Source: Parvularculaceae bacterium
Lineage (GTDB): Bacteria > Pseudomonadota > Alphaproteobacteria > Caulobacterales > Parvularculaceae
Direction of reading: 5' to 3'
Assembly: GCA_004213235.1 (NCBI GenBank)
Contig: SHAI01000104.1
Span: 1 to 8,679, forward strand
Length of the DNA stretch: 8,679 nucleotides
Shown here piece after piece: positions 1-6,186 of the stretch. The notes under the pieces are model-generated. The model saw nothing but the letters and a program-made list of their open reading frames with translations, searched no databases and was not told the DNA's origin. A program made the translations under genes and the position numbers. How positions within the stretch are numbered: the first letter of the stretch is position 1; each line of letters opens with the position of its first letter.

Positions 1-140
1 CACAAAACCCGGGATGCCATCTCTGCGCTGGTGTCTAAAGCCAGCTAACCCCCTTCGATCAGCCCCTCACCTCAATGCGAGCACCTCAGGTCAGCGCAAA
101 GATTACCGTGAACCGAGCCCTCAGGGCGTTTTCGCTCACG
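1..140. other. Non-coding flank downstream of rodA
   Basis: This is the stretch between the rodA stop and the left edge. I see no supported gene. Two weak inverted repeats are present: GCCC-TCA-GGGC near 119-129 and GCTGG/CCAGC at 27-31 and 41-45. Neither is followed by a T-run on the minus strand, so neither is a convincing intrinsic terminator for the rod operon. An ATG on the minus strand at 20-18 opens a frame of only six codons before the edge, too little to call. Confidence 0.5.
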
Positions 141-1292
141 TTACCGCGCTAACCCTATTACGGCGCTGGATTCGTGTTCCCGGCTTGCATGTGTGCTCAT
201 GACCAGGCCGAACCCGGCCATAATGGTCAACATGACGGTACCGCCATTGGAAACCAATGGCAGGGGCACACCGACAACCGGTGCCAAGCCCATCACCATG
301 CCGGTATTAATCAACACATATAAGGCAAAGGTGACGACAACACCCATAGAGGTTAAACGCGCGAAATGGGACCGGGAACGCATGGCGATCGACGCCCCCA
401 TCAAAATCACGCCAAAATAAAGCGACAGCAAAAAGATCGCGCCGATAAAGCCGAATTCCTCTCCGAAAACGGTGAAAATAAAATCGGTCTGCATTTCCGG
501 CAGGAATTTCAACTGCGCCTGGCTGCCTTCCATAAATCCCTTGCCCGAAAGGCCGCCCGAACCAATGCCCGTTTTGGACTGCAAGAGGTGATACCCCTGA
601 CCTAATGGATCTCGATCGGGATTGAGGAAAGTGAAAATCCGCTCAAGCTGATAGGGCTTCAAAATTTCGAAACGATACGCCCCATACGCCGCAACAACGC
701 CGGCACCCAGCCCCGCAAAGATCAATCGCCAGGACAGCCCCGCCAGCAAGATAATCGTTGCCCCCGATGCCGCGAGCAAAATGGACGTACCCAAATCCGG
801 CTGAAGAAACACCAACGCCACGGGCGCGCCAATCATCAAAAGGGGCGGTGCCAAATACAAGATATGTGACACCTGCTCTGCACGCAGCCCATGATAATAC
901 CGCGCCAGCCCCATCACGAGGCCAATTTTCATCGCTTCAGATGGCTGAAACTGAAACCCGCCAAATTCAATCCACCGACGCGCGCCCATATTAATTTCGC
1001 CAATGAACGGAACCAGTATGAGCAACAGCAACGCTGTAAAGTAAATCGGATACGCCATCGACATCCAGAACCGGATTGGCACGAAGGCAAGGCCAATCAT
1101 CAGCGTCATGGCGGCCATGAATCTCATACCATGTTTGAGCGCCCAGGGTGTCCATGATCCTCCCGCCACGGAGTAAAGCGTCAAGACGCCCGTTCCGGCA
1201 ATCATCAAAAGCGCAAGAATCAAAGGCCAGTGAAGCCGACCAAGGTAATCCATGATGCCGCGCTGGCCGCTGGGGAGGTAAACAGACGACAT
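141..1292 (-). CDS. rodA: Rod-shape peptidoglycan glycosyltransferase RodA (SEDS family)
   Basis: RodA polymerises lipid II into glycan strands during lateral wall growth, working in the inner membrane with the transpeptidase PBP2. The 383-residue protein is full length for the family and strongly hydrophobic, consistent with about ten membrane helices. SEDS landmarks are GARRWI (103-108), QPSEAMK (116-122), QPDLGTS (164-170), DPLGQGYHLLQS (228-239) and PEMQTDFIF (265-273). Asp270 in the last aligns with the Asp needed for polymerase activity in studied RodA proteins. The ATG at 1292 is chosen because AGGGGG lies 6 bases upstream. A TTG further upstream would lie inside mrdA, and the internal ATG at 1253 has no Shine-Dalgarno. 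One oddity: the C-terminal motif reads PLPLVSNGGT (343-352), where E. coli RodA has SYGGS, so the conserved Tyr is Asn349. It is the last gene of the rod operon, 10 bases after mrdA. Confidence 0.96.
   Translation of the reverse strand: MSSVYLPSGQRGIMDYLGRLHWPLILALLMIAGTGVLTLYSVAGGSWTPWALKHGMRFMAAMTLMIGLAFVPIRFWMSMAYPIYFTALLLLILVPFIGEINMGARRWIEFGGFQFQPSEAMKIGLVMGLARYYHGLRAEQVSHILYLAPPLLMIGAPVALVFLQPDLGTSILLAASGATIILLAGLSWRLIFAGLGAGVVAAYGAYRFEILKPYQLERIFTFLNPDRDPLGQGYHLLQSKTGIGSGGLSGKGFMEGSQAQLKFLPEMQTDFIFTVFGEEFGFIGAIFLLSLYFGVILMGASIAMRSRSHFARLTSMGVVVTFALYVLINTGMVMGLAPVVGVPLPLVSNGGTVMLTIMAGFGLVMSTHASREHESSAVIGLAR
243..261. repeat. Perfect 8-bp inverted repeat with 3-base loop inside rodA
   Basis: GCCATTGG-AAA-CCAATGGC can fold as a DNA or RNA hairpin. 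It covers the rodA codons for Pro-Leu-Val-Ser-Asn-Gly, which is exactly where the conserved Tyr is replaced by Asn. By rough expectation an 8-bp hairpin with some short loop turns up about once in a window this size, so its existence alone is not significant; its position is what makes it notable. Confidence 0.7.
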
Positions 1293-1298
1293 GAAATA

Positions 1299-1304
1299 CC
1301 CCCT
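1299..1304 (-). promoter_or_regulatory. rodA ribosome binding site overlapping the mrdA stop
   Basis: The minus strand reads AGGGGG, 6 bases before the rodA ATG. Its first three bases are the last two bases of the mrdA stop codon TAG (1305-1303) plus the following overlap, so ribosomes ending mrdA sit on the rodA initiation site. This fixes the rodA start and suggests translational coupling of PBP2 and RodA, which act as a pair. Confidence 0.65.
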
Positions 1305-3222
1305 ATTTCCCGCGTGCCGCAATGCGGGTGTTCTTTAGTTTCGCCGGACCAATAGAGGGCAATGCAGCAGGGTTTTTCTGCATCACCGCACGCATGATTT
1401 CGCGCGCCTTGGGACCAGCCGCGCGGCTGCCGCCAATGCCATGTTCGACAACAACAGAGCAGGCGTAACGCGGATTTTCAAACGGCGCGAAACACACGAA
1501 CAATGCATGGTCGCGCTTTTCCCATGGGAGTTGCTCTGGCTTGGTCAGTCCGCGTTCGCGCTCAGCGGCCGTGATACGGTAAACCTGGCTGGTACCGGTT
1601 TTACCGGCCATACGCCATTCCGGTTTGTCCAGGCGAGAACGATAGGCCGTGCCGCCAACTTCATTTGTCACCGCGTCCATGCCAGCGCGCGCGACATCAA
1701 GATGGGCTGGGTCAAGCTCTATATCTGCGAACTCTGGCGTAGGTGAAAGGGTATCACCAACAATACGAACGATCCGTGGGCGAACTTGCTTGCCACTCGC
1801 CAGGCGTGCAGCCATGACGGCCAATTGCAGGGGCGTGGCCGTCACCGCACCCTGCCCGATCGCGACTGACAGCGTCTCGCCCGGGAACCATTTCTGATTT
1901 TCCGGACTATTTGAATAGAATGCGCGCTTCCATTCCCGACTTGGTACAATTCCCTCTTTTTCACCGGGAATTCCCAGATTATACGCTTGGCCAAGCCCCA
2001 GTTTTTCTGCCGTGTCGGCAATCAGGTCGATATCGAGCCTTCGCGCCAGATCATAATAAAAAACATCGCAAGACTTTTTCAGCGAGTCTTTCATGTCAAC
2101 GTCACCATGCCCGCCGCGCTTCCAGCAGTGGAAAAAGCGATTGCCGTACCAGATCTTCCCGCGGCAAGTGACTTTATGGTCGGGCTTGATACCTGCGCGC
2201 TGCGCGGCAATCGCAGTGACCATTTTAAAGGTTGACCCTGGCGGGTAGACGCCCCCAAGCGGTTTATTCAAAAGCGGCTTATACGGACTTTCATTCAGAT
2301 CTCGCCACAACTCGACGGGAATGCCGGTATTAAATAGATTTGGATCAAAGGCCGGTGTGGACGCAAAAACCAGGATGTCACCCGTCTCCACATCGATTAC
2401 AACGGCCGAAGCGCTTTCGCCTTCCAACTCTTTCATGGCGGCGGCCTGTAACTCACCATCGATCGTAAGGCCAAGGGTTTCGCCCTGCGTTGAGGGCAAT
2501 GCCTTATCTTCAAACTTCTCCAGAACCCGGCCATGGGCGTTCACACGCACCTGCATCTCTCCAGCGATACCGCGAAGTTCTCGTTCATATGTTCGTTCAA
2601 GTCCGTCGCGCCCGACTTTAAAACCAGGTTGACGCAATAAAACGCGCGCCTCTTCCGTCTCCTGCGCACGAAGGTCCCGGTCTGTTACCGCGCCGACATA
2701 ACCAATGACAAACGCCGTCGCCGAGCCTAATGGGTAATTACGGGTCTCACCTACCTCAGGTAAAGCACCAGGCAGGTTTGGCCTTTCAAAACTCACTTTC
2801 GCGAATTCATCCCAGTCCAGATTATCTGTCACCTGCACCGGATTGACCCCGCCAGTACGTCGAATTTCCCGCAAAATCCGGTCAATCCGCTGCGGCGACA
2901 ATGGAACATGGTTAGAAATCTCTTCCAATGTTCTGGCGATATCAGGCGTTTCATCTGGCACCAGCAATATACGGAAATTCTGACGATTGGAGGCCAGGGA
3001 CTTGCCGAACCGGTCAACAATTTCACCCCGTAAGGGTGTGATGACACGCTTGTTGAACTGATTTTCCAAGGCAAGCGCTTCAAAATCTTCATGCGCCGTG
3101 ATCTGCAAATGATAAAGCCGTGCCGACACGCCAAGAAACAACGCACCGAGCCCGCTGGTAAACATGAATGCCCGCCGGGAGAACATTTCCCTCTTTTCCG
3201 GATCCGCACCGCCACCGCGCAT
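1303..3222 (-). CDS. mrdA: Penicillin-binding protein 2, rod-complex transpeptidase
   Basis: PBP2 is the class B transpeptidase that cross-links glycan made by RodA during elongation. The 639-residue protein has a short basic N-terminus, one membrane anchor at about 18-39, and a periplasmic pedestal opening with PLRGEIVDRFGKSLASN (63-79). The penicillin-binding domain carries all three active-site motifs: STFK at 330-333 (nucleophile Ser330), SCD at 384-386 and KTG at 541-543. YPPGSTFK and AGKTGTSQV are typical PBP2 contexts. Length is normal. The ATG at 3222 has GAGGGG 7 bases upstream. The mreD stop is 4 bases before the start and rodA follows 10 bases after the stop. FtsI/PBP3 is the alternative, but the partner genes and the PBP2-type sequence argue against it. 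Confidence 0.96.
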   Translation of the reverse strand: MRGGGADPEKREMFSRRAFMFTSGLGALFLGVSARLYHLQITAHEDFEALALENQFNKRVITPLRGEIVDRFGKSLASNRQNFRILLVPDETPDIARTLEEISNHVPLSPQRIDRILREIRRTGGVNPVQVTDNLDWDEFAKVSFERPNLPGALPEVGETRNYPLGSATAFVIGYVGAVTDRDLRAQETEEARVLLRQPGFKVGRDGLERTYERELRGIAGEMQVRVNAHGRVLEKFEDKALPSTQGETLGLTIDGELQAAAMKELEGESASAVVIDVETGDILVFASTPAFDPNLFNTGIPVELWRDLNESPYKPLLNKPLGGVYPPGSTFKMVTAIAAQRAGIKPDHKVTCRGKIWYGNRFFHCWKRGGHGDVDMKDSLKKSCDVFYYDLARRLDIDLIADTAEKLGLGQAYNLGIPGEKEGIVPSREWKRAFYSNSPENQKWFPGETLSVAIGQGAVTATPLQLAVMAARLASGKQVRPRIVRIVGDTLSPTPEFADIELDPAHLDVARAGMDAVTNEVGGTAYRSRLDKPEWRMAGKTGTSQVYRITAAERERGLTKPEQLPWEKRDHALFVCFAPFENPRYACSVVVEHGIGGSRAAGPKAREIMRAVMQKNPAALPSIGPAKLKNTRIAARGK

Positions 3223-3226
3223 TACA

Positions 3227-3742
3227 TCACCCCTCGACCAAAATTCGCCGATGAAACTGGGCGAAGAAAACGGCGATAACGGGGTATATTGCGGTCGTCA
3301 CGAGCATTTGCAAAACCAAACCTCCAATCGGCAGACGAGCCCCGGACAGCAAACTCATCACACCCCAAAGAATGAGCGACGCTATTGCCGAAACCGTGAC
3401 GAATCCAAGCCAGACGACTTGTTGATCACGCCCCTGAAAATACGTCCGTTGCGAGACAACAATATAATATGTAAACAGATAAATTGTCGACCATAACCCT
3501 AAGGGGCCACCGGTCATCAGATCATGAAAAATCCCGATCAGAAACACACCAAACGCAGGGAGGCTTGCCGGGCTATAGATCGACCAGAAATATACGACGA
3601 CTAATGGTATGAGCGGCGTTGGCACATATCCTTGCGCCAAACGTATCGGGGAGGCCAACAGTAAAACGCCCATAACGCCGAGCAAGGTCGGCGCAGCACT
3701 GCGAAATAGATGGAACAGATTTTCTGCACGGGCAGCATACAT
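3227..3742 (-). CDS. mreD: Rod-shape-determining membrane protein MreD
   Basis: MreD is a small integral membrane protein that works with MreC to link cytoplasmic MreB to the PBP2-RodA synthase. The protein has 171 residues, normal for MreD, with hydrophobic stretches suggesting about five or six helices (roughly 20-35, 43-55, 61-75, 84-98, 110-132 and 140-160). The family signature is HDLMTGGPLGLW at 73-84. Sequence conservation in MreD is generally low, so the call rests on this motif, topology, length and position between mreC and mrdA. The ATG at 3742 lies 5 bases after the mreC stop. An AGGA is present but 12 bases from the start, longer than ideal, so initiation may depend on coupling to mreC. 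Confidence 0.93.
   Translation of the reverse strand: MYAARAENLFHLFRSAAPTLLGVMGVLLLASPIRLAQGYVPTPLIPLVVVYFWSIYSPASLPAFGVFLIGIFHDLMTGGPLGLWSTIYLFTYYIVVSQRTYFQGRDQQVVWLGFVTVSAIASLILWGVMSLLSGARLPIGGLVLQMLVTTAIYPVIAVFFAQFHRRILVEG
3230..3235 (-). promoter_or_regulatory. mrdA ribosome binding site inside the mreD 3' end
   Basis: The minus strand reads GAGGGG, 7 bases before the mrdA ATG. It is made of the last two sense codons of mreD (GAG GGG) directly before the TGA stop. This is a strong Shine-Dalgarno that fixes the mrdA start and points to coupling with mreD translation. Confidence 0.65.
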
Positions 3743-3747
3743 GTTTT

Positions 3748-4758
3748 TTAGTTGTCCTGGTTGTCATCTAGCGGAACAAGAGGTGCCGGTTGTTCGCTGC
3801 CCGATGTCTGACCGAGCGCAATATCAGCGTCCTGCGGCATAGCGTCCTCGCCGTCTTCGCCAACAGAACCATCTTGCTCATCGCCCACGTTTTCCATGCC
3901 ATCAGTATCATTTTGGATTAGCGGGAACTGGTATTTTATGACGCGAACAATTCGGGTGCGCGCATAATTGGCGTCAAGGCGCACGCGCGCTTCCTTTTCG
4001 GTGACACGCGAAACAGTTCCAACCGCCAGACCGCGCGGCAGCGTCCCACCTGCACCACTTGTCAAAACCCGTTGGCCCGCCTGCACACGATCCAAATCAT
4101 CAAACCGCGTAAAGTCGATCGCAGGCTCTGCTTTGGTCCGCCCGGCGAGAATCCCTTCAACTTCAGATTCTTCCACGTAGACAGGCACATTACTCTGGAC
4201 ATCCTTGAGTAATAGCACCCGCGATGCATTCGGTGCGGCGTGGACGATCCGCCCCACCAGCCCGCGATCATCAACTACCGCCTGTCCAGGCGCAACGTTA
4301 TCGTTCCGTCCAACATTCACCACCATGGTATGGACAAAAGCGTCATTACTTTCACCGATCACAACGGCGTTCACCGGTTTTTGATCCGGCGGCGGCACAT
4401 AATATCCAAGGGCCTCATACGCCGCGATCACTTCTCGTAGATCCCTTGCATCGCGCTCCCACTGACGCAAAGCGTCGATCTCCTCGCGTAGGGATTTATT
4501 CTGCTCAAGGACGAAAAAGTATTCTTCGACATTGCCAAAGACGTCTTGGAGGAATTGTGCCGGAACGGAAAAAATCGGCAGGATCGGTGCAGCCGCTTCA
4601 AGAACGGACTCGCGCGCTTTGCGGAACAAAGATGCTTCGGCGGCATAAAGGCTGGATAGCAAGAGAATACCAGACACCAAAAACAGCAAGAGCGCGCCCA
4701 GCGGCGCGTCCGATTTTCTGCCAAAGCCGTTCCGTCGATCTCCACTGAACATATTCAT
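3748..4758 (-). CDS. mreC: Rod-shape-determining protein MreC
   Basis: MreC is a bitopic inner-membrane protein whose periplasmic part binds and activates PBP2 in the elongation complex. The 336-residue protein shows a basic cytoplasmic start, one membrane helix at about 19-40, a coiled-coil stretch at about 77-115 (VEEYFFVLEQNKSLREEIDAL and onward), and the MreC beta domain at about 125-275, containing VVIGESNDAFVHTMVVNVG and GLVGRIV. After residue 276 comes a tail of about 60 residues that is rich in Asp and Glu and has no Lys, Arg or His. This tail is beyond the conserved core and probably disordered in the periplasm. ATG at 4758 is used; a second ATG at 4752 is equally possible, since neither has a clear Shine-Dalgarno. 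It is separated from mreB by 189 bases but is only 5 bases from mreD. Confidence 0.95.
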   Translation of the reverse strand: MNMFSGDRRNGFGRKSDAPLGALLLFLVSGILLLSSLYAAEASLFRKARESVLEAAAPILPIFSVPAQFLQDVFGNVEEYFFVLEQNKSLREEIDALRQWERDARDLREVIAAYEALGYYVPPPDQKPVNAVVIGESNDAFVHTMVVNVGRNDNVAPGQAVVDDRGLVGRIVHAAPNASRVLLLKDVQSNVPVYVEESEVEGILAGRTKAEPAIDFTRFDDLDRVQAGQRVLTSGAGGTLPRGLAVGTVSRVTEKEARVRLDANYARTRIVRVIKYQFPLIQNDTDGMENVGDEQDGSVGEDGEDAMPQDADIALGQTSGSEQPAPLVPLDDNQDN

Positions 4759-4851
4759 GCGACGCCGGTTCTGTTACGCGATTTACCCCATTTTTCGGAC
4801 CGCCAATCGAGCAGCCCTAGTGGGTATCACTTGTCTCACCTCATCCGCTCT

Positions 4852-4884
4852 GCGCGGTAATCCCAACACTACAATGCACCGCGC
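4852..4884. repeat. GC-rich inverted repeat in the mreB-mreC spacer
   Basis: GCGCGGT at 4852-4858 pairs perfectly with ACCGCGC at 4878-4884 around a 19-base loop. It lies in the 189-base gap (4759-4947) between mreB and mreC, the only long gap inside the rod operon. A smaller repeat, TCGCC/GGCGA (4923-4927 and 4939-4943), lies just after the mreB stop. Neither has a clear T-run after it on the minus strand, so a simple terminator is not shown. An RNA processing or stability element that lets mreB be expressed above mreC is possible. I saw no convincing promoter for mreC in this gap. Confidence 0.45.
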
Positions 4885-4931
4885 CTGTCACCAAAACTCA
4901 AAACGTGGGCAGGTGCAATTTATCGCCGTCC

Positions 4932-4946
4932 ACATTTTGGCGACCG
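4932..4946. repeat. 15-bp direct repeat, copy 1 (just after the mreB stop)
   Basis: The 15 bases ACATTTTGGCGACCG occur here and again, identical and in the same orientation, at 6981-6995. This copy begins two bases downstream of the mreB TGA, and part of it forms one arm of a small TCGCC/GGCGA inverted repeat. Flanking bases differ on both sides. Confidence 0.6.
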
Positions 4947-4947
4947 G

Positions 4948-5988
4948 TCAAACGGCGCTCGACAAAACGCCCCTCATCGTCTTATCGTTTTCAAGGGCCT
5001 CACCAGTTCCAAACGCCACGCAGCACAATGGATCGTCAGCAACAGAGACCGGGAGACCTGTCTCATTGCGCAACACTTGATCAAGGTCCTTCAGCAAGGC
5101 ACCGCCCCCCGTCAGCATAATACCAGTGTCGACAATATCTGCGGCCAGTTCCGGTGCGGTAGCTTCCAATGCGACCTTTACCGCCTCGACAATCTGGGCT
5201 GCCGGCTCAGCCAGCGCTTCTGCAACTTGTGCCCCGCCAATCCGAACTTCCTTGGGCACACCATGCATGAGATCACGCCCTTTGATCTGGATGGACGCAC
5301 CATCGCCCTCGCTTGGGATCAGCGCCGATCCGACTTCCTTCTTGATGCGTTCTGCTGAAGCTTCACCAATCAGAAGGTTGAACTTGCGCCGGATATAGCC
5401 AATGACCGCTTCATCCATCTTGTCGCCACCGACACGCACTGAGCGTGAGTAAACAATGCCGCCAAGCGACAAAACGGCGACCTCCGTCGTACCGCCACCT
5501 ATATCAACAATCATCGATCCGGTGGGTGCGGTAACTGGCAACCCCGCACCGATAGCGGCCGCCATCGGCTCCTCAATGAGTTCAACTTTCCGCGCTCCGG
5601 CCGACAGGGCAGATTCTTGAATGGCTCGCCGCTCCACAGCAGTTGCGCCCGACGGCACACAGATCACAATGCGCGGGCTGGCAAAAGAACGGCGATTGTG
5701 CACCTTGCGAATAAAGGTGCGGATCATTGCCTCAGCGACCTCAAAATCGGCAATCACGCCATCGCGCATGGGCCGAATCGCTTCGATCTCGCCGGGAGTC
5801 CGCCCGAGCATCTCCTTCGCCTCGGTGCCGACAGCGCGGACCGTCTTGCGGCCATTACGATGCTCGACCGCCACGACCGATGGTTCATTAAGGACAATGC
5901 CCCGACCCTTTACGTACACGAGCGTGTTCGCGGTCCCGAGGTCGATCGCCATGTCTGATGAAAGCATGCCGAACAGCGTGGAAAGCAT
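4948..5988 (-). CDS. mreB: Actin-like rod-shape protein MreB
   Basis: MreB forms ATP-dependent antiparallel filaments on the inner face of the cytoplasmic membrane and directs where the elongation machinery inserts new wall. The protein has 346 residues, the usual length. The N-terminus MLSTLFGMLS resembles the short membrane-binding segment of Gram-negative MreB. Actin-fold motifs follow: phosphate-1 DLGTANT (16-22), EEPMAAAIG (139-147) with the presumed catalytic Glu, phosphate-2 DIGGGTTE (162-169) and the adenosine motif TGGGALLKD (293-301). The ATG at 5988 is supported by TAGGA with 7-base spacing. A TTG two codons earlier would destroy that spacing. A 198-base leader separates it from the VTT gene, so mreB probably has its own promoter, with mreC-mreD-mrdA-rodA downstream. 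Confidence 0.98.
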   Translation of the reverse strand: MLSTLFGMLSSDMAIDLGTANTLVYVKGRGIVLNEPSVVAVEHRNGRKTVRAVGTEAKEMLGRTPGEIEAIRPMRDGVIADFEVAEAMIRTFIRKVHNRRSFASPRIVICVPSGATAVERRAIQESALSAGARKVELIEEPMAAAIGAGLPVTAPTGSMIVDIGGGTTEVAVLSLGGIVYSRSVRVGGDKMDEAVIGYIRRKFNLLIGEASAERIKKEVGSALIPSEGDGASIQIKGRDLMHGVPKEVRIGGAQVAEALAEPAAQIVEAVKVALEATAPELAADIVDTGIMLTGGGALLKDLDQVLRNETGLPVSVADDPLCCVAFGTGEALENDKTMRGVLSSAV

Positions 5989-5995
5989 TACCAAT

Positions 5996-6000
5996 TCCTA
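5996..6000 (-). promoter_or_regulatory. mreB ribosome binding site
   Basis: The minus strand reads TAGGA with 7 bases to the ATG at 5988. This decides between that ATG and the in-frame TTG two codons upstream. Confidence 0.6.
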
Positions 6001-6006
6001 ACGTCG

Positions 6007-6034
6007 ATTGTATTCTTACCATCAACGTTCTTAA
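6007..6034 (-). promoter_or_regulatory. Candidate mreB promoter
   Basis: On the minus strand TTAAGA (6034-6029) and TACAAT (6012-6007) are 16 bases apart. TACAAT matches the housekeeping -10 at five of six positions; the -35 matches at four. A start about 7 bases after the -10 would leave a leader of only about a dozen bases, which still includes the Shine-Dalgarno. A second possible -35, TTGACG (6059-6054), matches at five of six positions but lacks a good -10 at standard spacing. The surrounding 6001-6120 is 36% GC by count, lower than the flanking genes. No other gene is seen in 5989-6186. Confidence 0.35.
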
Positions 6035-6057
6035 CGTTAATGCGTTCGCAAATCGTC

Positions 6058-6073
6058 AACAAACTAATTTGTT
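6058..6073. promoter_or_regulatory. Operator-like inverted repeat upstream of mreB
   Basis: AACAAA-CTAA-TTTGTT is a perfect 6-bp dyad with a 4-base centre. It overlaps by two bases the TTGACG sequence that could be a -35 element. That geometry suits a dimeric regulator, but an AT-rich region yields such dyads by chance fairly often. Confidence 0.3.
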
Positions 6074-6186
6074 CGAAAATCTTATTAAGGCCGTTTTCAG
6101 TTTCGTTGATAGTCGGATTTTCCTGCGGCATACGCCAAAAATTCAAGTTTCGTTCTCATCGCTTAACGATCGTTCCCGCGAGACGT

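Noticed and set aside
1..20. Minus-strand ATG at 20-18 as the start of a gene following rodA
   Set aside because: Only six codons before the window edge and no good Shine-Dalgarno; no basis for a call.
115..140. Inverted repeat after the rodA stop as the operon terminator
   Set aside because: The stem is short or broken and no T-run follows on the minus strand.
4757..5120. Plus-strand frames covering the mreB-mreC spacer
   Set aside because: They continue antisense into mreB, lack a ribosome binding site and show no recognisable domain.
5617..6001. Long plus-strand frames opposite mreB
   Set aside because: They mirror the codon pattern of mreB on the opposite strand and resemble no protein I know.
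6031..6040. CtrA binding site in the mreB upstream region
   Set aside because: The two TTAA halves are 2 bases apart, not the 7 required by the CtrA consensus.
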